Source: Lachnospiraceae bacterium
Lineage (GTDB): Bacteria; Bacillota; Clostridia; Lachnospirales; Lachnospiraceae
Direction: 5' to 3'
Assembly: GCA_017550425.1 (NCBI GenBank)
Contig: JAFZPG010000012.1
Span: forward strand, 1 to 50,396
DNA: 50,396 bases
Numbering within the stretch: position 1 is the stretch's first letter; every line of letters begins with the position of its first letter. Both the position numbers and the translations under genes were made by a program. Shown one piece after another: positions 12,501 to 21,445 of the stretch. The notes below the pieces were generated by a model. The model made no database searches. It was not told the DNA's origin and was given only the letters and a program-made list of their open reading frames with translations.

Positions 12501-14099
12501 TTCGCGCTGCGCGTCGATCGGCGGGTTTGTGACCTGCGCGAACAACTGCTTGAAATAGTAGAACAACGGCTGATATTTTTCGGAGAGGACCGCGATCGGT
12601 GTATCGATACCCATCGATCCGATGGTCTCGTTTCCGGACAATGCCATGTTCAGAATGCTGTCATGGTAGTTCTCCCATGTATATCCGAATGCCTTCTGCA
12701 GTTTCTTGCGCTCCTCTTTCGAGATCGAAGGCACTTTTTTATTCGGGATCTTGATGTCCGAGAGCTGCACGAGTTTTGTGTCGAGCCATTCGCCGTAGGG
12801 CTTGGATCTTGCGTACTTCTCTTTGATCTCCTCGTCGTAGAAGATACGCTGTGCTTTGGTATCGACCAGAAGCAGTTTGCCGGGATGCAGTCTCTCTTTC
12901 TTTACGATGTGGCTTTCGGGGATCGGAAGCACGCCGACCTCGGAAGACAGGATCAGGCGGTCGTCGTCGGTCACATAGTATCTGGACGGACGCAGGCCGT
13001 TGCGGTCCAGAATCGCGCCCATGACATCGCCGTCCGAAAACAGGATGGATGCGGGGCCGTCCCAAGGCTCCATCATCGTTGCATAGTACTGGTAGAAATC
13101 TCTTTCTTCCGCAGACAATGTCTCATTGTGCGCCCAGGGTTCGGGGATCATGATCATGGCTGCCAGCGGCAGATCCATTCCGCTCATCATCAAAAACTCG
13201 AGCGTATTATCCAGCATGGCCGAATCGGAGCCGCTCTGGGAAATGACCGGCAGGACCTTACTCATATCGTCGTCGGAAAGGGCCATGGAATGCATGGTCT
13301 CCTCTCTTGCGAGCATCTTATCCGCATTGCCCTTGATAGTATTGATCTCTCCGTTATGGACCAGCATGCGGTTCGGGTGCGCGCGGTTCCAGCTGGGCAT
13401 GGTATTTGTAGAAAAACGGGAGTGGACCATGGCGATGGCGGAAGTATAATCCGGATCCGTCAGATCCGTGAAGAACGTGCGGAGCTGGCCTACCAGGAAC
13501 ATGCCCTTGTAGACGATGGTACGGCAGGAAAGGGACGGAACATAGGTGCTCTCACAGCTCTGTTCGAATTCACGGCGGATAATATATAACTTGCGGTCAA
13601 AATCGATGTCCTTCGCAAGTTCCTCGGGTCTGGCGATGAAGACCTGATAGATCGCGGGCATGCACTCGCGCGCCCGTGTTCCCAGGACTTCCGGAGCCGA
13701 ATCCACCTTTCTCCAGGCCAGAATGGACAGACCGGACTTTCTCACGATGATCTCGAACATCGATTTCGCCTGCCGGCGAAGCAGTTCGTCCGTCGGGAAG
13801 AAGAACATTCCCACGCCGTACTGTCTCTCTCCGGGCAATGCAACGCCCATCGCCGCGAGTTTCTTCGCAAAGAACGCATGCGGGATCTGCGTCAGGATGC
13901 CGACGCCGTCGCCGGTCTTCCCTTCTGCGTCTTTACCCGCTCTGTGCTCGAGGTTCTCCACGATCGAAAGCGCATCGCATACCAGGGCGTGACTTTTGCG
14001 CCCCTTGATATCGATCACTGCACCGATACCGCAATTATCATGTTCAAAGCTCGGATCGTATAAGCCGTTTTTTCTGATCTGTTCAAACTGGTCTGCCAT
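9549..14099 (-). CDS. gltB: Glutamate synthase large subunit
   Basis: A 1516-residue protein with the usual GltB order. A short propeptide ends before the class II amidotransferase nucleophile Cys23 (HDN/CGIGAV). Next come the central domain, the FMN-binding synthase domain with SGEGGE and the Cys cluster CVMMRACQSDTCPMG for the [3Fe-4S] centre, and the C-terminal GXGXG beta-helix with repeated Gly motifs. I chose ATG 14099 because GGAGGAAAGG is 6-8 bp upstream; the in-frame ATG at 14114 lies inside that ribosome binding site. It is the first gene of the operon that ends with the ANTAR gene, and its leader contains an attenuator with the ANTAR-type hexaloop. Confidence 0.97.
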   Translation of the reverse strand: MADQFEQIRKNGLYDPSFEHDNCGIGAVIDIKGRKSHALVCDALSIVENLEHRAGKDAEGKTGDGVGILTQIPHAFFAKKLAAMGVALPGERQYGVGMFFFPTDELLRRQAKSMFEIIVRKSGLSILAWRKVDSAPEVLGTRARECMPAIYQVFIARPEELAKDIDFDRKLYIIRREFEQSCESTYVPSLSCRTIVYKGMFLVGQLRTFFTDLTDPDYTSAIAMVHSRFSTNTMPSWNRAHPNRMLVHNGEINTIKGNADKMLAREETMHSMALSDDDMSKVLPVISQSGSDSAMLDNTLEFLMMSGMDLPLAAMIMIPEPWAHNETLSAEERDFYQYYATMMEPWDGPASILFSDGDVMGAILDRNGLRPSRYYVTDDDRLILSSEVGVLPIPESHIVKKERLHPGKLLLVDTKAQRIFYDEEIKEKYARSKPYGEWLDTKLVQLSDIKIPNKKVPSISKEERKKLQKAFGYTWENYHDSILNMALSGNETIGSMGIDTPIAVLSEKYQPLFYYFKQLFAQVTNPPIDAQREEIVTSRTVYLGKNGNLLEENAENCHVLKINNPILTDLDLLKIENMKKEGFKVSKVSILFYKGTPMKRVLKHLFVEVDRAYRDGADILILSDRGVDENHVAVPSLLAVAAVHKHLVDTKKCTAMSLILESGEPREVHHFATILGYGASAVNPYLAHATIAELVEDELLDKDYYAAVEDYDRAALFGIVKIASKMGISTIQSYQGSKIFEAVGISKEVIEEYFTGTVSRVGGITLEDIGRAVDAQHSRAFDPLGLPVDLELTALGRHKARSQGENHRYNPQTIHMLQLSTREGSYELFKEYTKMVDAEKTGYLRSLFDFNYPAQGVDLSEVESEEEIVKRFKTGAMSYGSISEEAHQTLAIAMNHLHGKSNSGEGGESEERILSAGTDNDRSSAIKQVASGRFGVTARYLVSAKEIQIKMAQGAKPGEGGHLPGKKVYPWIAKTRHSTPGVSLISPPPHHDIYSIEDLAQLIYDLKNANDRARISVKLVSEAGVGTIAAGVAKAGAEVVLISGYDGGTGAAPLSSIHNAGLPWELGLAETHQTLLANGLRNRVVIETDGKLMSGRDVAIAAILGAEEFGFATAPLVTLGCVMMRACQSDTCPMGIATQNPELRKRFAGKPEYVENFMIFVARQLREIMASLGVRSIKELVGRTDLLKIKKFLTAKEEKLDLSGILMDLSSYPREEQTFDPELRYDFALRNTKDEKELLASKKIRKAIESGAAAELKIELGNTDRTFGTLLGSEITRKYSNGLADDTIRLDCTGYGGQSFGAFVPKGLTIELTGDSNDYFGKGLSGGKLVVRTPEDAAYDPEENIIIGNVALYGATSGEAYIAGMAGERFCIRNSGATAVVEGVGEHGCEYMTGGCVVILGSTGKNFAAGMSGGVAYVLDEENKLYHNLNKQLVSMENVEDKKDIAQLKKIIGEHVKYTGSKKGSKILEHFEEYVPHFKKIIPADYKEILSLIAKYEDQGADTETAKIEAFRAFVG

Positions 14100-14110
14100 A
14101 GTCCTTTCCT

Positions 14111-14158
14111 CCAAAAAAAGAAAAGGCGCCCCGGGATCTCCCGAAGCGCCATTGCTTC
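14111..14158 (-). promoter_or_regulatory. gltB leader: hexaloop antiterminator overlapping an intrinsic terminator
   Basis: In the RNA sense, GAAGC-AAUGGC-GCUUC (14158 to 14143) forms a 5-bp stem with a hexaloop that has A at position 1 and G at position 4. The GGCGCUUCGGGA arm that follows pairs with UCCCGGGGCGCC as a terminator hairpin (14126-14150), followed by UUUUCUUUUUUU. The 3' strand of the small hairpin is the 5' strand of the terminator, so the two structures exclude each other. This matches the ANTAR antitermination principle, although only one hexaloop hairpin is evident. Confidence 0.8.
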
Positions 14159-14176
14159 ATGCATAACATTTACATG

Positions 14177-14205
14177 ATTATACTTCCGTTTATTTCAAAT
14201 GTCAA
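14177..14205 (-). promoter_or_regulatory. gltB operon promoter
   Basis: TTGACA (14200-14205) and TATAAT (14177-14182) on the minus strand have an exact 17-bp spacer. The predicted start near 14170 is about 12 nt before the hexaloop hairpin. The promoter begins within about 10 bp of the purF stop codon. Confidence 0.88.
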
Positions 14206-14214
14206 TAGGTTTTT

Positions 14215-15615
14215 TTAACACGGGTAACAATTATCAAAACAAGCCGAGCAGAGCCCCATCTCTCCCACCATGCTCTTAAAATCTTCCGGTTGCAGATAGT
14301 GAAGCGAGTCCGCTCCTATGCTCCTGCAAACCTCTTCCTCGGAATGATGGGAAGCGATCAGCTGACTGCTGCTGGGCACGTCGGTCCCGTAGTAGCAGGG
14401 ATATAAAAACGGCGGCGAACTGATGCGCACATGCACCTCTTTGGCGCCGGCTTCCCGCAGCATTTCAATGATCTGCCGCATGGTATTGCCACGGACGATC
14501 GAATCATCGATCAGCACGATCCTCTTTCCGCAGGCCACGCTCTTCATAACGCTCAGTTTCATGTGCACGGCTTCTCTCCGCTCATCGTCGGTGGGTTTGA
14601 TAAAACTGCGGCCAATGTATGTATTCTTATGGAAGATGAGGCGGAACGGTATTCCGGAAGCCTGCGCATAGCCTTCCGCGGCCGCAAGTCCGGAGTCCGG
14701 AACGCCCGCCACGATATCGGCATCCACCCGGGCCGTACGCGCCAGCGCCATGCCGGCACGAATTCTCGCATCATGCACTTCGATCCCGTCAATGACCGAA
14801 TCATTTCTTGCAAAATAGATATATTCAAAGATACAATGCGCGCATTTTCCGCCGCACAGATCTTCGTTGCTGCTGATCCCGTCCTCGGTGACGGTCACGA
14901 TCTCACCCGGCCTTACATCCCGGATGACCTTTCCGCCGACCGCATTGACCGCAGCGCTTTCCGAAGCCAGGATATACGTCGATTTCTCACCGTTTACGCC
15001 TTCACGCGTTCCGAGCACCAGCGGTTTGATCCCCAGGGGATCCCGCATGGCAACCAGTTTTCTCGGACTCATGATGACGACTGCATAGCCGCCCCGCAGG
15101 TTCGCCGCGGCGTTGTGGACCGCCTCTTCGATGGTGCCGCACTTGACTCGCTCGCTGATGATCTCATACGCCAGCACTTCCGAGTCCGTCGTGGAATAAT
15201 GTGCCTGCCCCCGATACATCTGCTTCTCCCGCAGTGCTTCGGAATTCAGGATATTGCCGTTGTGGACCAACGCCAGGCTTCCTTTGATATAATTCATCGC
15301 AATGGGTTGAGCGTTCTGCAGTGTACTGCCGCCTGTCGTGGAATACCGCACATGGCCCACGCCGATGTTGCCGGTCAGATGCTTAAGGTCTTCACTGCCG
15401 AACACTTCGGAGACCAGACCCATGCCTTTTTTGATGTTCATATTGCCCTTAGGCCCCGAAGTGTCAGAGACAGCAATGCCCGCGGATTCCTGTCCGCGGT
15501 GCTGAAGCGATATGAGTCCATAGTAAATATCTTTTGCAACGTTCGTGCCTTCCGGCGCATAAACGCCGAATACCCCACATTCCTCGTGGGGTTTGTCAAG
15601 ATCGATGTTATTCAT
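14215..15615 (-). CDS. purF: Amidophosphoribosyltransferase
   Basis: A 466-residue enzyme catalysing the first committed step of purine synthesis (PRPP plus glutamine to phosphoribosylamine). A short leader peptide precedes the class II amidotransferase nucleophile (HEE/CGVFGVYAPEG, Cys13). The PRPP loop is RIVLIDDSIVRGNT, and the C-terminus is unusually Cys-rich (CSACFDNCYPC), consistent with the Fe-S type of B. subtilis PurF. I start at 15615 (MNNIDL), with AAAGG upstream, rather than 15651, because the longer start would translate two hairpins. It stands apart from any purine operon and sits among nitrogen-assimilation genes. It is probably transcribed with amt, because no promoter is evident in the 71-bp gap. 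Confidence 0.95.
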   Translation of the reverse strand: MNNIDLDKPHEECGVFGVYAPEGTNVAKDIYYGLISLQHRGQESAGIAVSDTSGPKGNMNIKKGMGLVSEVFGSEDLKHLTGNIGVGHVRYSTTGGSTLQNAQPIAMNYIKGSLALVHNGNILNSEALREKQMYRGQAHYSTTDSEVLAYEIISERVKCGTIEEAVHNAAANLRGGYAVVIMSPRKLVAMRDPLGIKPLVLGTREGVNGEKSTYILASESAAVNAVGGKVIRDVRPGEIVTVTEDGISSNEDLCGGKCAHCIFEYIYFARNDSVIDGIEVHDARIRAGMALARTARVDADIVAGVPDSGLAAAEGYAQASGIPFRLIFHKNTYIGRSFIKPTDDERREAVHMKLSVMKSVACGKRIVLIDDSIVRGNTMRQIIEMLREAGAKEVHVRISSPPFLYPCYYGTDVPSSSQLIASHHSEEEVCRSIGADSLHYLQPEDFKSMVGEMGLCSACFDNCYPC

Positions 15616-15680
15616 CCGATGTCCTTTCCCCCTTTCGGGGGCCTTCCCCAAAACGGGGAAGGCTATTTTTTTCCGGTATT
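15616..15680 (-). other. Two adjacent GC hairpins between amt and purF
   Basis: An inverted repeat CCTTCCCC-GTTT-TGGGGAAGG (minus sense) is followed by CCCCC-GAAA-GGGGG, whose 3' side abuts the purF ribosome binding site. In the minus direction no U-tract follows. On the plus strand the larger hairpin is followed by a run of seven T. It may modulate purF translation or block antisense transcription; the role is unclear. Confidence 0.5.
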
Positions 15681-15686
15681 ACCGGA

Positions 15687-17459
15687 TCATTCTACATCCT
15701 GCAATGCTGCGTAATCCTCTTCGCCGGTGCGGATCTTAACGACTCTGCTTACCGGGTAAACGAAGATCTTACCATCACCGATGTGGCCGGTATACAGCGC
15801 GCGCTTTGCTGCTTCGATGACCTTATCAACAGGGATCGCGCTGACTACGACTTCCAGTTTAACCTTCGGAAGCAAGGTGGCATCGATCTCAACACCACGA
15901 TATCTTTCGCCGGCACCCTTTTGGATACCGCAACCCATGACCTGTGTAACCGTCATACCGGTTACACCGAGATCGTTCATTGCCTTTCTCAGTGCGTCGT
16001 ATCGGGAAAGCTTTGCAATGATAACGACCTTCGAGATACCCTTATCCAGTCCGAGAAGCGCTGCCGTTTCATCTTTAACAACGGGAATCGCTACGTTCTT
16101 CTTTGCCTCGGATGCTTCGTCGTAAGACTCCGAACCCAAGTTCGTGTTTTCATTTACGCTCATGGTCATCGTGTTTGCGATATCCATGATGGAGAAGCCT
16201 GCATATGCGGAAGGAAGTCCGTGCTCCGTAGCGTCGAGACCCGTGATCTCTTCTTCCTCACTCACGCGGAGGCCTACGGTCTTTTTGATCAATGTGAATG
16301 CCAGGAAAATGGTTACTGCCGTCCAGCCTGCCGTTACGCCGATACCGCCGAACTGCTTGATCAGCTGGTCAATGCCACCGCCGTAGAAAAGACCTTCCTT
16401 AATTCCGGCACTTGCAAATCCCGGTGCGCTGCTTGTAGCGAAAAGGCCTACAGCGATGGTACCCCAGATACCGTTGAACATATGTACTGCAACGGCGCCG
16501 ACGGGGTCGTCAACATGGGTAACATGATCGTTGAACCAAACACCGAATACTACCAGCAGACCTGCTACGGTACCGATGATGGCCGAACCTGCACAGTCCG
16601 TAACATCACAGGAAGCCGTGATCGCAACGAGACCGGCGAGGGATGCGTTGAGACACATGGACACATCGGGCTTGCCGTATTTGGTCCAAGTGAAGATCAT
16701 ACATACAACGGTTGCAACTGCGGGAGCTACGGTCGTTGTAAGAAAAACAGAACCGAGTGTGGGAACATCCGTAGCGGCTGCACCGTTGAAACCGTACCAG
16801 CCGAGCCACAGGATGAATACGCCGAGGGCTGCAATAACGAGGTTGTGGCCGGGGAAGGCATTGACCTTGGTGACCTTACCGTCCTTATCCTTCTCAAACT
16901 TACCGAGACGCGGACCGAGCATCCATGCGCCGATAAAAGCGCAGATACCGCCGACCATGTGAATACAGTTGGAACCTGCATAATCATGGAAGCCCCAGTC
17001 TGCCAGGAAGCCGCCGCCCCAGGTCCAGTGTGCTTCGATCGGATAGATCACTGCGGAAATGATCGCCGAATAAATACAATAACTGGAGAACTTGGTACGT
17101 TCTGCCATGGAACCGGAAACGATCGTTGCCGTTGTTGCACAGAATACCAGGTTGAATACAAAGGACGAATAATCAAACGAACCGTACTTTGTGAAAACAT
17201 CAAAACTGAAACCGCCTGCAAAACCGCCCAGGATGTTCGGTCCCAGCATCAGGGATGCGCCGCAGATAAACCATACGACCGTACCGATACAAAAGTCCAT
17301 CAGGTTCTTCATGATGATGTTGCCGGCGTTTTTGGCTCTGGTAAAACCGGTCTCACACATTGCAAATCCGGCCTGCATCCAGAACACCAGCGCGGCACCG
17401 ATAAGGAACCACACGGCGAATATCTCGCTGCTGACACTACTCATAATCTCATCTATCAT
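15687..17459 (-). CDS. amt: Ammonium transporter fused to a C-terminal PII (GlnB/GlnK) domain
   Basis: A 590-residue fusion. Residues 1 to about 430 are an Amt channel with eleven hydrophobic segments and the twin pore histidines in NCIHMVGG (His167) and AVHMFNGIWG (His326). After a linker, residues about 475-585 are a complete PII domain with T-loop GCGIQKGAGERYRGVEID and the family signature GDGKIFVYPV. The Tyr that enteric PII proteins uridylylate (position 51, in GAEY) is Ile here (GVEI), so regulation should depend on ATP/ADP and 2-oxoglutarate binding rather than uridylylation. Fusing the two should give one tethered inhibitor per channel subunit. The gene follows glnN and is separated from it by a hexaloop attenuator. 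Confidence 0.96.
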   Translation of the reverse strand: MIDEIMSSVSSEIFAVWFLIGAALVFWMQAGFAMCETGFTRAKNAGNIIMKNLMDFCIGTVVWFICGASLMLGPNILGGFAGGFSFDVFTKYGSFDYSSFVFNLVFCATTATIVSGSMAERTKFSSYCIYSAIISAVIYPIEAHWTWGGGFLADWGFHDYAGSNCIHMVGGICAFIGAWMLGPRLGKFEKDKDGKVTKVNAFPGHNLVIAALGVFILWLGWYGFNGAAATDVPTLGSVFLTTTVAPAVATVVCMIFTWTKYGKPDVSMCLNASLAGLVAITASCDVTDCAGSAIIGTVAGLLVVFGVWFNDHVTHVDDPVGAVAVHMFNGIWGTIAVGLFATSSAPGFASAGIKEGLFYGGGIDQLIKQFGGIGVTAGWTAVTIFLAFTLIKKTVGLRVSEEEEITGLDATEHGLPSAYAGFSIMDIANTMTMSVNENTNLGSESYDEASEAKKNVAIPVVKDETAALLGLDKGISKVVIIAKLSRYDALRKAMNDLGVTGMTVTQVMGCGIQKGAGERYRGVEIDATLLPKVKLEVVVSAIPVDKVIEAAKRALYTGHIGDGKIFVYPVSRVVKIRTGEEDYAALQDVE

Positions 17460-17474
17460 AACGCTCTCCTCTCA

Positions 17475-17518
17475 TAAAAAAACTACCCCACATCAGCACC
17501 ACGCCTTTGTGGGATAGT
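17475..17518 (-). promoter_or_regulatory. amt leader: hexaloop antiterminator and terminator between glnN and amt
   Basis: RNA sense: CCAC-AAAGGC-GUGG (17512 to 17499) is a hexaloop hairpin nested in a longer alternative hairpin ACUAUCCCACA...UGUGGGGUAGU (17518 to 17482, 11 bp), followed by seven U. The CCAC strand is needed by both structures, so they compete. The element starts about 18 nt after the glnN stop codon with no clear promoter between, suggesting an intra-operon attenuator controlling read-through from glnN to amt. Confidence 0.75.
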
Positions 17519-17536
17519 CAAACATATCTTTAATGA

Positions 17537-19636
17537 TCAATAAACGGAGAACAACAGTTTTCCGTAGCTCGGAACGGGCCAGCTCTTCTCCGAAGTAAGC
17601 ATCTCTGCTTCGTCGACGTACTTTCTGAGAGCGTCCATCTTCGGGATCAGGTCGTCCCGGACTGCCTTGGAAGTAGCCATGATATCCGGATACTTCTTCA
17701 GGTCTTCCAGTGCTCCTTCGAGCTTCTCAACGCTATCCAAAATGCAATCGGTCAGTTCGGAAAGTCTTTCCATCGTGGAGATCTCGTAGCTGCACTTTAC
17801 GTTCTTGCTGACGGACTGCATCAGCGAAGTGGTCTGTGCCAGGCTGTACAGATACTCTTCGATCGCAGGCAGATAGCTCTTTCTGACCATATCTACCATG
17901 GTATGACCTTCGATGTTAACGGTCTTGCAATAGTTCTCCAGCATGATCTCGCATCGGGACTGAAGTTCGGATTCGGTGAATACCTTATGGCTCATCAGCA
18001 TATCCTTATTCTTCTTATCCAACAGGTGCGGCATCGCATCGGCCGTGGTCTTCAAGTTGGACAGGCCTCTGACTTCCACTGCTTCACGAACCCATTCCTC
18101 ACCATAGCCGTTACCGTTGAACAGGATACGCTCGTGCTTGGTGATGGTCTCTTTGATCAGCGCATGCAGCTCGCTCTCGAAGTCTTTCGCGCCTTCCAAA
18201 CGGTCGGCATACTGCTTCAGGCTCTCGGCAACCGCTGCGTTCAGCATGATGTTGCAGCAGGCAATGCTGTTCGAAGAGCCCAGGGAACGGAACTCGAACT
18301 TGTTGCCGGTGAAAGCAAACGGTGAAGTACGGTTACGATCCGTGGTATCTCTGGAGAAGCGGGGCAGGGAATCCACGCCAAGCTTCATGATGACTTTTTC
18401 CTTACCCTGGTAAGGCGTATCGTTTTTGATCGCATCCAGGATCGCGGTCAATTCCTCACCGAGGAATACGGAAATGATCGCGGGCGGTGCCTCGTTTGCG
18501 CCGAGTCTGTGGTCATTGCCCGCAGTTGCTACGGACAGACGGAGCAGATCCGAATAATCATCGACCGCCTGAATAACAGCGGCCAGGAACAACAGGAACT
18601 GCGCATTTTCAAAAGGAGTGTCACCCGGAGAAAGAAGGTTCATTCCGGTATCGGTCGCCATGGACCAGTTGTTATGCTTACCGGAACCATTCACGCCTGC
18701 AAAAGGCTTTTCGTGAAGCAGGCAGACCAGATCGTGCTTTCTTGCACCCTTCTGCATGATCTCCATGGTCAGCTGGTTGTTATCGGTAGCCACATTCGTC
18801 GTAGAGTAGATCGGCGCCAGCTCGTGCTGCGCGGGAGCAACTTCGTTGTGTTCGGTCTTCGCCAGGATGCCCAATTTCCACAGTTCTTTATTCAGGTCCT
18901 CCATGTAGGCGGTGACTCTGGGTTTGATCACGCCAAAGTAGTGATCGTCCAGTTCCTGGCCCTTAGGAGGCATAGCACCGAAAAGTGTGCGGCCGGTGTA
19001 GATCAGGTCGGGTCTCTTCTCGAACATCTCACGGTCGATCAGGAAGTACTCCTGCTCGGGTCCTACGCTGGTACGTACATATTTAACATCCTTTCCGAAC
19101 AGTTTCAGGATCCTCTTAGCCTGAACGTTCAGCGCCTGCATGGAACGCAGCAGCGGTGTTTTTTTATCGAGCGCCTCTCCCGAATAGGAGCAGAACGCGG
19201 TCGGAATGCAAAGCGTATGATCCTTGATGAATGCATAGGAAGTCGGATCCCATGCTGTATAACCTCTGGCTTCAAAAGTGGCTCTGAGGCCGCCGGAAGG
19301 GAACGAGGAAGCATCGGGCTCGCCCTTGATCAGTTCCTTACCCGAAAACTCCATGATAACGCCGCCGTCCGGTGAAGGAGAAATGAAGCTGTCGTGCTTC
19401 TCGGCCGTAACACCGGTCAACGGCTGGAACCAATGCGTAAAGTGTGTCGCTCCGTTTTCGATCGCCCAGTCGCGCATTACCTGTGCAACCGCCTCTGCAA
19501 CGCTGACATCCAGATCCGTATTTTCATCGATCGTCTTTCTAAGTGAATTATACACCTTTGCGGACAGTCTGGCTTTCATAACTCTGTCATCAAATACCAT
19601 TGAACCGAACAGTTCGGGAACATTCTGTTTCTCCAT
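17537..19636 (-). CDS. glnN: Glutamine synthetase type III
   Basis: A 699-residue protein of GSIII length, with the type-specific N-terminus ([28 protein letters not shown]) and the catalytic pattern [31 protein letters not shown] (all within about 180-370). It makes glutamine from glutamate, ammonia and ATP as a dodecamer. In the family, feedback differs from GSI and no adenylylation is known. Two ATGs are possible; 19636 has 7 nt after AGGAGA, while 19642 overlaps the ribosome binding site. A promoter and hexaloop attenuator precede it, and it reads into the amt attenuator. It is probably the main ammonia-assimilating synthetase here. Confidence 0.96.
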   Translation of the reverse strand: MEKQNVPELFGSMVFDDRVMKARLSAKVYNSLRKTIDENTDLDVSVAEAVAQVMRDWAIENGATHFTHWFQPLTGVTAEKHDSFISPSPDGGVIMEFSGKELIKGEPDASSFPSGGLRATFEARGYTAWDPTSYAFIKDHTLCIPTAFCSYSGEALDKKTPLLRSMQALNVQAKRILKLFGKDVKYVRTSVGPEQEYFLIDREMFEKRPDLIYTGRTLFGAMPPKGQELDDHYFGVIKPRVTAYMEDLNKELWKLGILAKTEHNEVAPAQHELAPIYSTTNVATDNNQLTMEIMQKGARKHDLVCLLHEKPFAGVNGSGKHNNWSMATDTGMNLLSPGDTPFENAQFLLFLAAVIQAVDDYSDLLRLSVATAGNDHRLGANEAPPAIISVFLGEELTAILDAIKNDTPYQGKEKVIMKLGVDSLPRFSRDTTDRNRTSPFAFTGNKFEFRSLGSSNSIACCNIMLNAAVAESLKQYADRLEGAKDFESELHALIKETITKHERILFNGNGYGEEWVREAVEVRGLSNLKTTADAMPHLLDKKNKDMLMSHKVFTESELQSRCEIMLENYCKTVNIEGHTMVDMVRKSYLPAIEEYLYSLAQTTSLMQSVSKNVKCSYEISTMERLSELTDCILDSVEKLEGALEDLKKYPDIMATSKAVRDDLIPKMDALRKYVDEAEMLTSEKSWPVPSYGKLLFSVY

Positions 19637-19659
19637 GATCATTCTCCTCTCTTTGGTAA

Positions 19660-19702
19660 ATAAAGAAGGCGCCCCGGGAATATCCCAAGACGCCTTTGTC
19701 TT
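19660..19702 (-). promoter_or_regulatory. glnN leader: hexaloop antiterminator overlapping a terminator
   Basis: RNA sense: AAGAC-AAAGGC-GUCUU (19702 to 19687), a perfect 5-bp stem with a hexaloop A1/G4. Its 3' half is the 5' arm of GGCGUCUUGGGA paired with UCCCGGGGCGCC (19694 to 19668), followed by the U-rich UUCUUUAUUU. It is the same arrangement as at gltB and asnB. Confidence 0.8.
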
Positions 19703-19713
19703 TTATGTGTGTA

Positions 19714-19742
19714 ATTATACTATGCAAGTAACTGCATGTCAA
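19714..19742 (-). promoter_or_regulatory. glnN promoter
   Basis: TTGACA (19737-19742) and TATAAT (19714-19719) are 17 bp apart on the minus strand. Predicted start is near 19707, only about 5 nt before the hexaloop hairpin, leaving no room for a second upstream hairpin. Confidence 0.9.
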
Positions 19743-19780
19743 TAGTTTTTTTGAATTTTTTTCAAAAAAATTTTTGAGCC

Positions 19781-21430
19781 TTACTTTCCGCTCTCTCCGT
19801 AGTTCGAAAGCACACGTGCGGATGGATCGTTTACATTGCATCCTTCCCACTCTTTGTTCGGCATCCAGAAATCCGTGACCATCTCGGACTGGCCGGGATA
19901 GTACTTCTCAAAGATGTCACGGTACAGCAAAGACTCTTTGGTGAACGGACGTGCGTGCGTATACTTTTTCACGCCCTCTTCGAACTCCTCATCGGTATAG
20001 ACGCTCTCGGCGTATTCCGCCAGATCGTCTTTCAGGGAGTGGCCGACCGCATCGGAGAACGCTGCCTTCTCTCTCCAGAGGATCGAGTCGGGGATCAGGT
20101 TGTCCTGTTCGAACGCGTGGCGCAGCAGGTATTTTCCTTTTCCGTATTTGTTCATCTTGAGTTCGGGATCGATCGCCATGCAGTAGTCCACGAACGCCAG
20201 ATCGCCGAAGGGGACTCGGGCTTCCAGCGAGTTAACGCTGATGCAGCGGTCTGCACGGAGAACATCATACATATGGATCTCACGGATCCTTTTCTCTGCT
20301 TCCTTTTGGAACGCTTCCGCATTCGGAGCGAAGTCGGTATATTTATAACCGAAGATCTCATCGGAGATCTCACCGGTCAGGATCACGCGGGTGTCTGTCT
20401 GTTCATGGATCGCCTTGCAGACCAGATACATGCCCATGGATGCGCGGATCGTCGTGATATCGTATGTAGCCAGAAGTTTGATAACGGTCTCCAGCGCATT
20501 CAGCACATCGTCCTTACTGATGATGACTTCATGATGATCCGAGTGGATATAATCAGCAACTTCTTTCGCATACTTCAGATCGATCGCATCGATGTCCATT
20601 CCGATGGCCCAGGTCTCCAGCGGTTTATCGCTCATCTGCGCCGCGATACCGCAAACCAAGGAAGAGTCGAGGCCGCCCGAAAGCAGAAAACCGACCGAGG
20701 CGTCGGAGTCCAGACGCTTCTTAACGCCGGCGATCAACCGGTCATGGATCTCTTTGCAGACCGTATCGATATCTCCGCCATGCTTTTTTGTCACATGGGA
20801 CATATCTCTGTACTGAATGAACTTTCCGTCCTTAAAGTAATGTCCTGGCGGAAAAGGCATCACGCGGTCTACCATTTCCAGCAGGTTCTGCGGCTCGGAA
20901 GCAAACACATACGTTCCGTCGGCGGTCTGTCCGTAGTACAGCGGCCGGATACCGATCGGATCTCTGGCTGCGATGTATTCTCCCGTTTTAACATCATACA
21001 GGATCAAGGCAAATTCCGCATCGAGCATGGCAAACATGTCGGTGCCGTATTCTTTGTACAATGCCGGCAGGATCTCGCAGTCCGAACCGCTGTTGAAACG
21101 GTAGCCTTTTTGGATCAGTTCTTCTTTCAAAGGACGGAAACCGTAAACCTCTCCGTTGCATACCAAAATGATTTCACTGTTTTCGGGGATATTCATGTTA
21201 TTATCATCCGTTTCCGCTCTGGGGATCAGCGTCTGCTTTTCGCCGTATACGAACGGCTGCATGCCTGCACTGCTTAAGCCCATGATCGAAAGCCTGTTAA
21301 AACCGAGGATTCCGGCTCCGAAATCGATGGATTTCGTCGCATCCGGTCCTCTCTGTTTTGTCTTTTCGAGAGCACGTTTGATCTTCGTGTGATCTCCGCC
21401 CTCCCCGCAAAAACCGATGATAGAACACAT
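19781..21430 (-). CDS. asnB: Asparagine synthetase (glutamine-hydrolysing)
   Basis: A 549-residue, two-domain enzyme. The N-terminal class II amidotransferase has its catalytic residue as Cys2 (M-CSIIGFCGEGG) and the glutamine-binding RLSIMG and CNGEVY motifs. The C-terminal synthetase has the PP-loop SGGLDSSLVCGIAA. It converts aspartate, glutamine and ATP to asparagine. The start at 21430 is fixed by the need for Cys2 and by GGAGGTG about 8 nt upstream; a longer frame to 21532 would translate the leader and terminator. It has its own promoter and attenuator and may read weakly into glnN, since no clear hairpin terminator follows it. Confidence 0.96.
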   Translation of the reverse strand: MCSIIGFCGEGGDHTKIKRALEKTKQRGPDATKSIDFGAGILGFNRLSIMGLSSAGMQPFVYGEKQTLIPRAETDDNNMNIPENSEIILVCNGEVYGFRPLKEELIQKGYRFNSGSDCEILPALYKEYGTDMFAMLDAEFALILYDVKTGEYIAARDPIGIRPLYYGQTADGTYVFASEPQNLLEMVDRVMPFPPGHYFKDGKFIQYRDMSHVTKKHGGDIDTVCKEIHDRLIAGVKKRLDSDASVGFLLSGGLDSSLVCGIAAQMSDKPLETWAIGMDIDAIDLKYAKEVADYIHSDHHEVIISKDDVLNALETVIKLLATYDITTIRASMGMYLVCKAIHEQTDTRVILTGEISDEIFGYKYTDFAPNAEAFQKEAEKRIREIHMYDVLRADRCISVNSLEARVPFGDLAFVDYCMAIDPELKMNKYGKGKYLLRHAFEQDNLIPDSILWREKAAFSDAVGHSLKDDLAEYAESVYTDEEFEEGVKKYTHARPFTKESLLYRDIFEKYYPGQSEMVTDFWMPNKEWEGCNVNDPSARVLSNYGESGK

Positions 21431-21445
21431 AAAAAACACCTCCGA

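Noticed and set aside
11169..13589. An 806-codon plus-strand open frame across gltB.
   Set aside because: It is an antisense shadow of a clear gltB with no start signals or protein motifs.
14159..14175. A possible second hexaloop-like hairpin (AUGUA..UGCAU, loop beginning AAUG) before the gltB hairpin, which would make a classical dual ANTAR target.
   Set aside because: Its 5' arm overlaps the bases just after the -10 box and lies before the predicted start near 14170, so most of it should not be transcribed; the loop also has seven bases.
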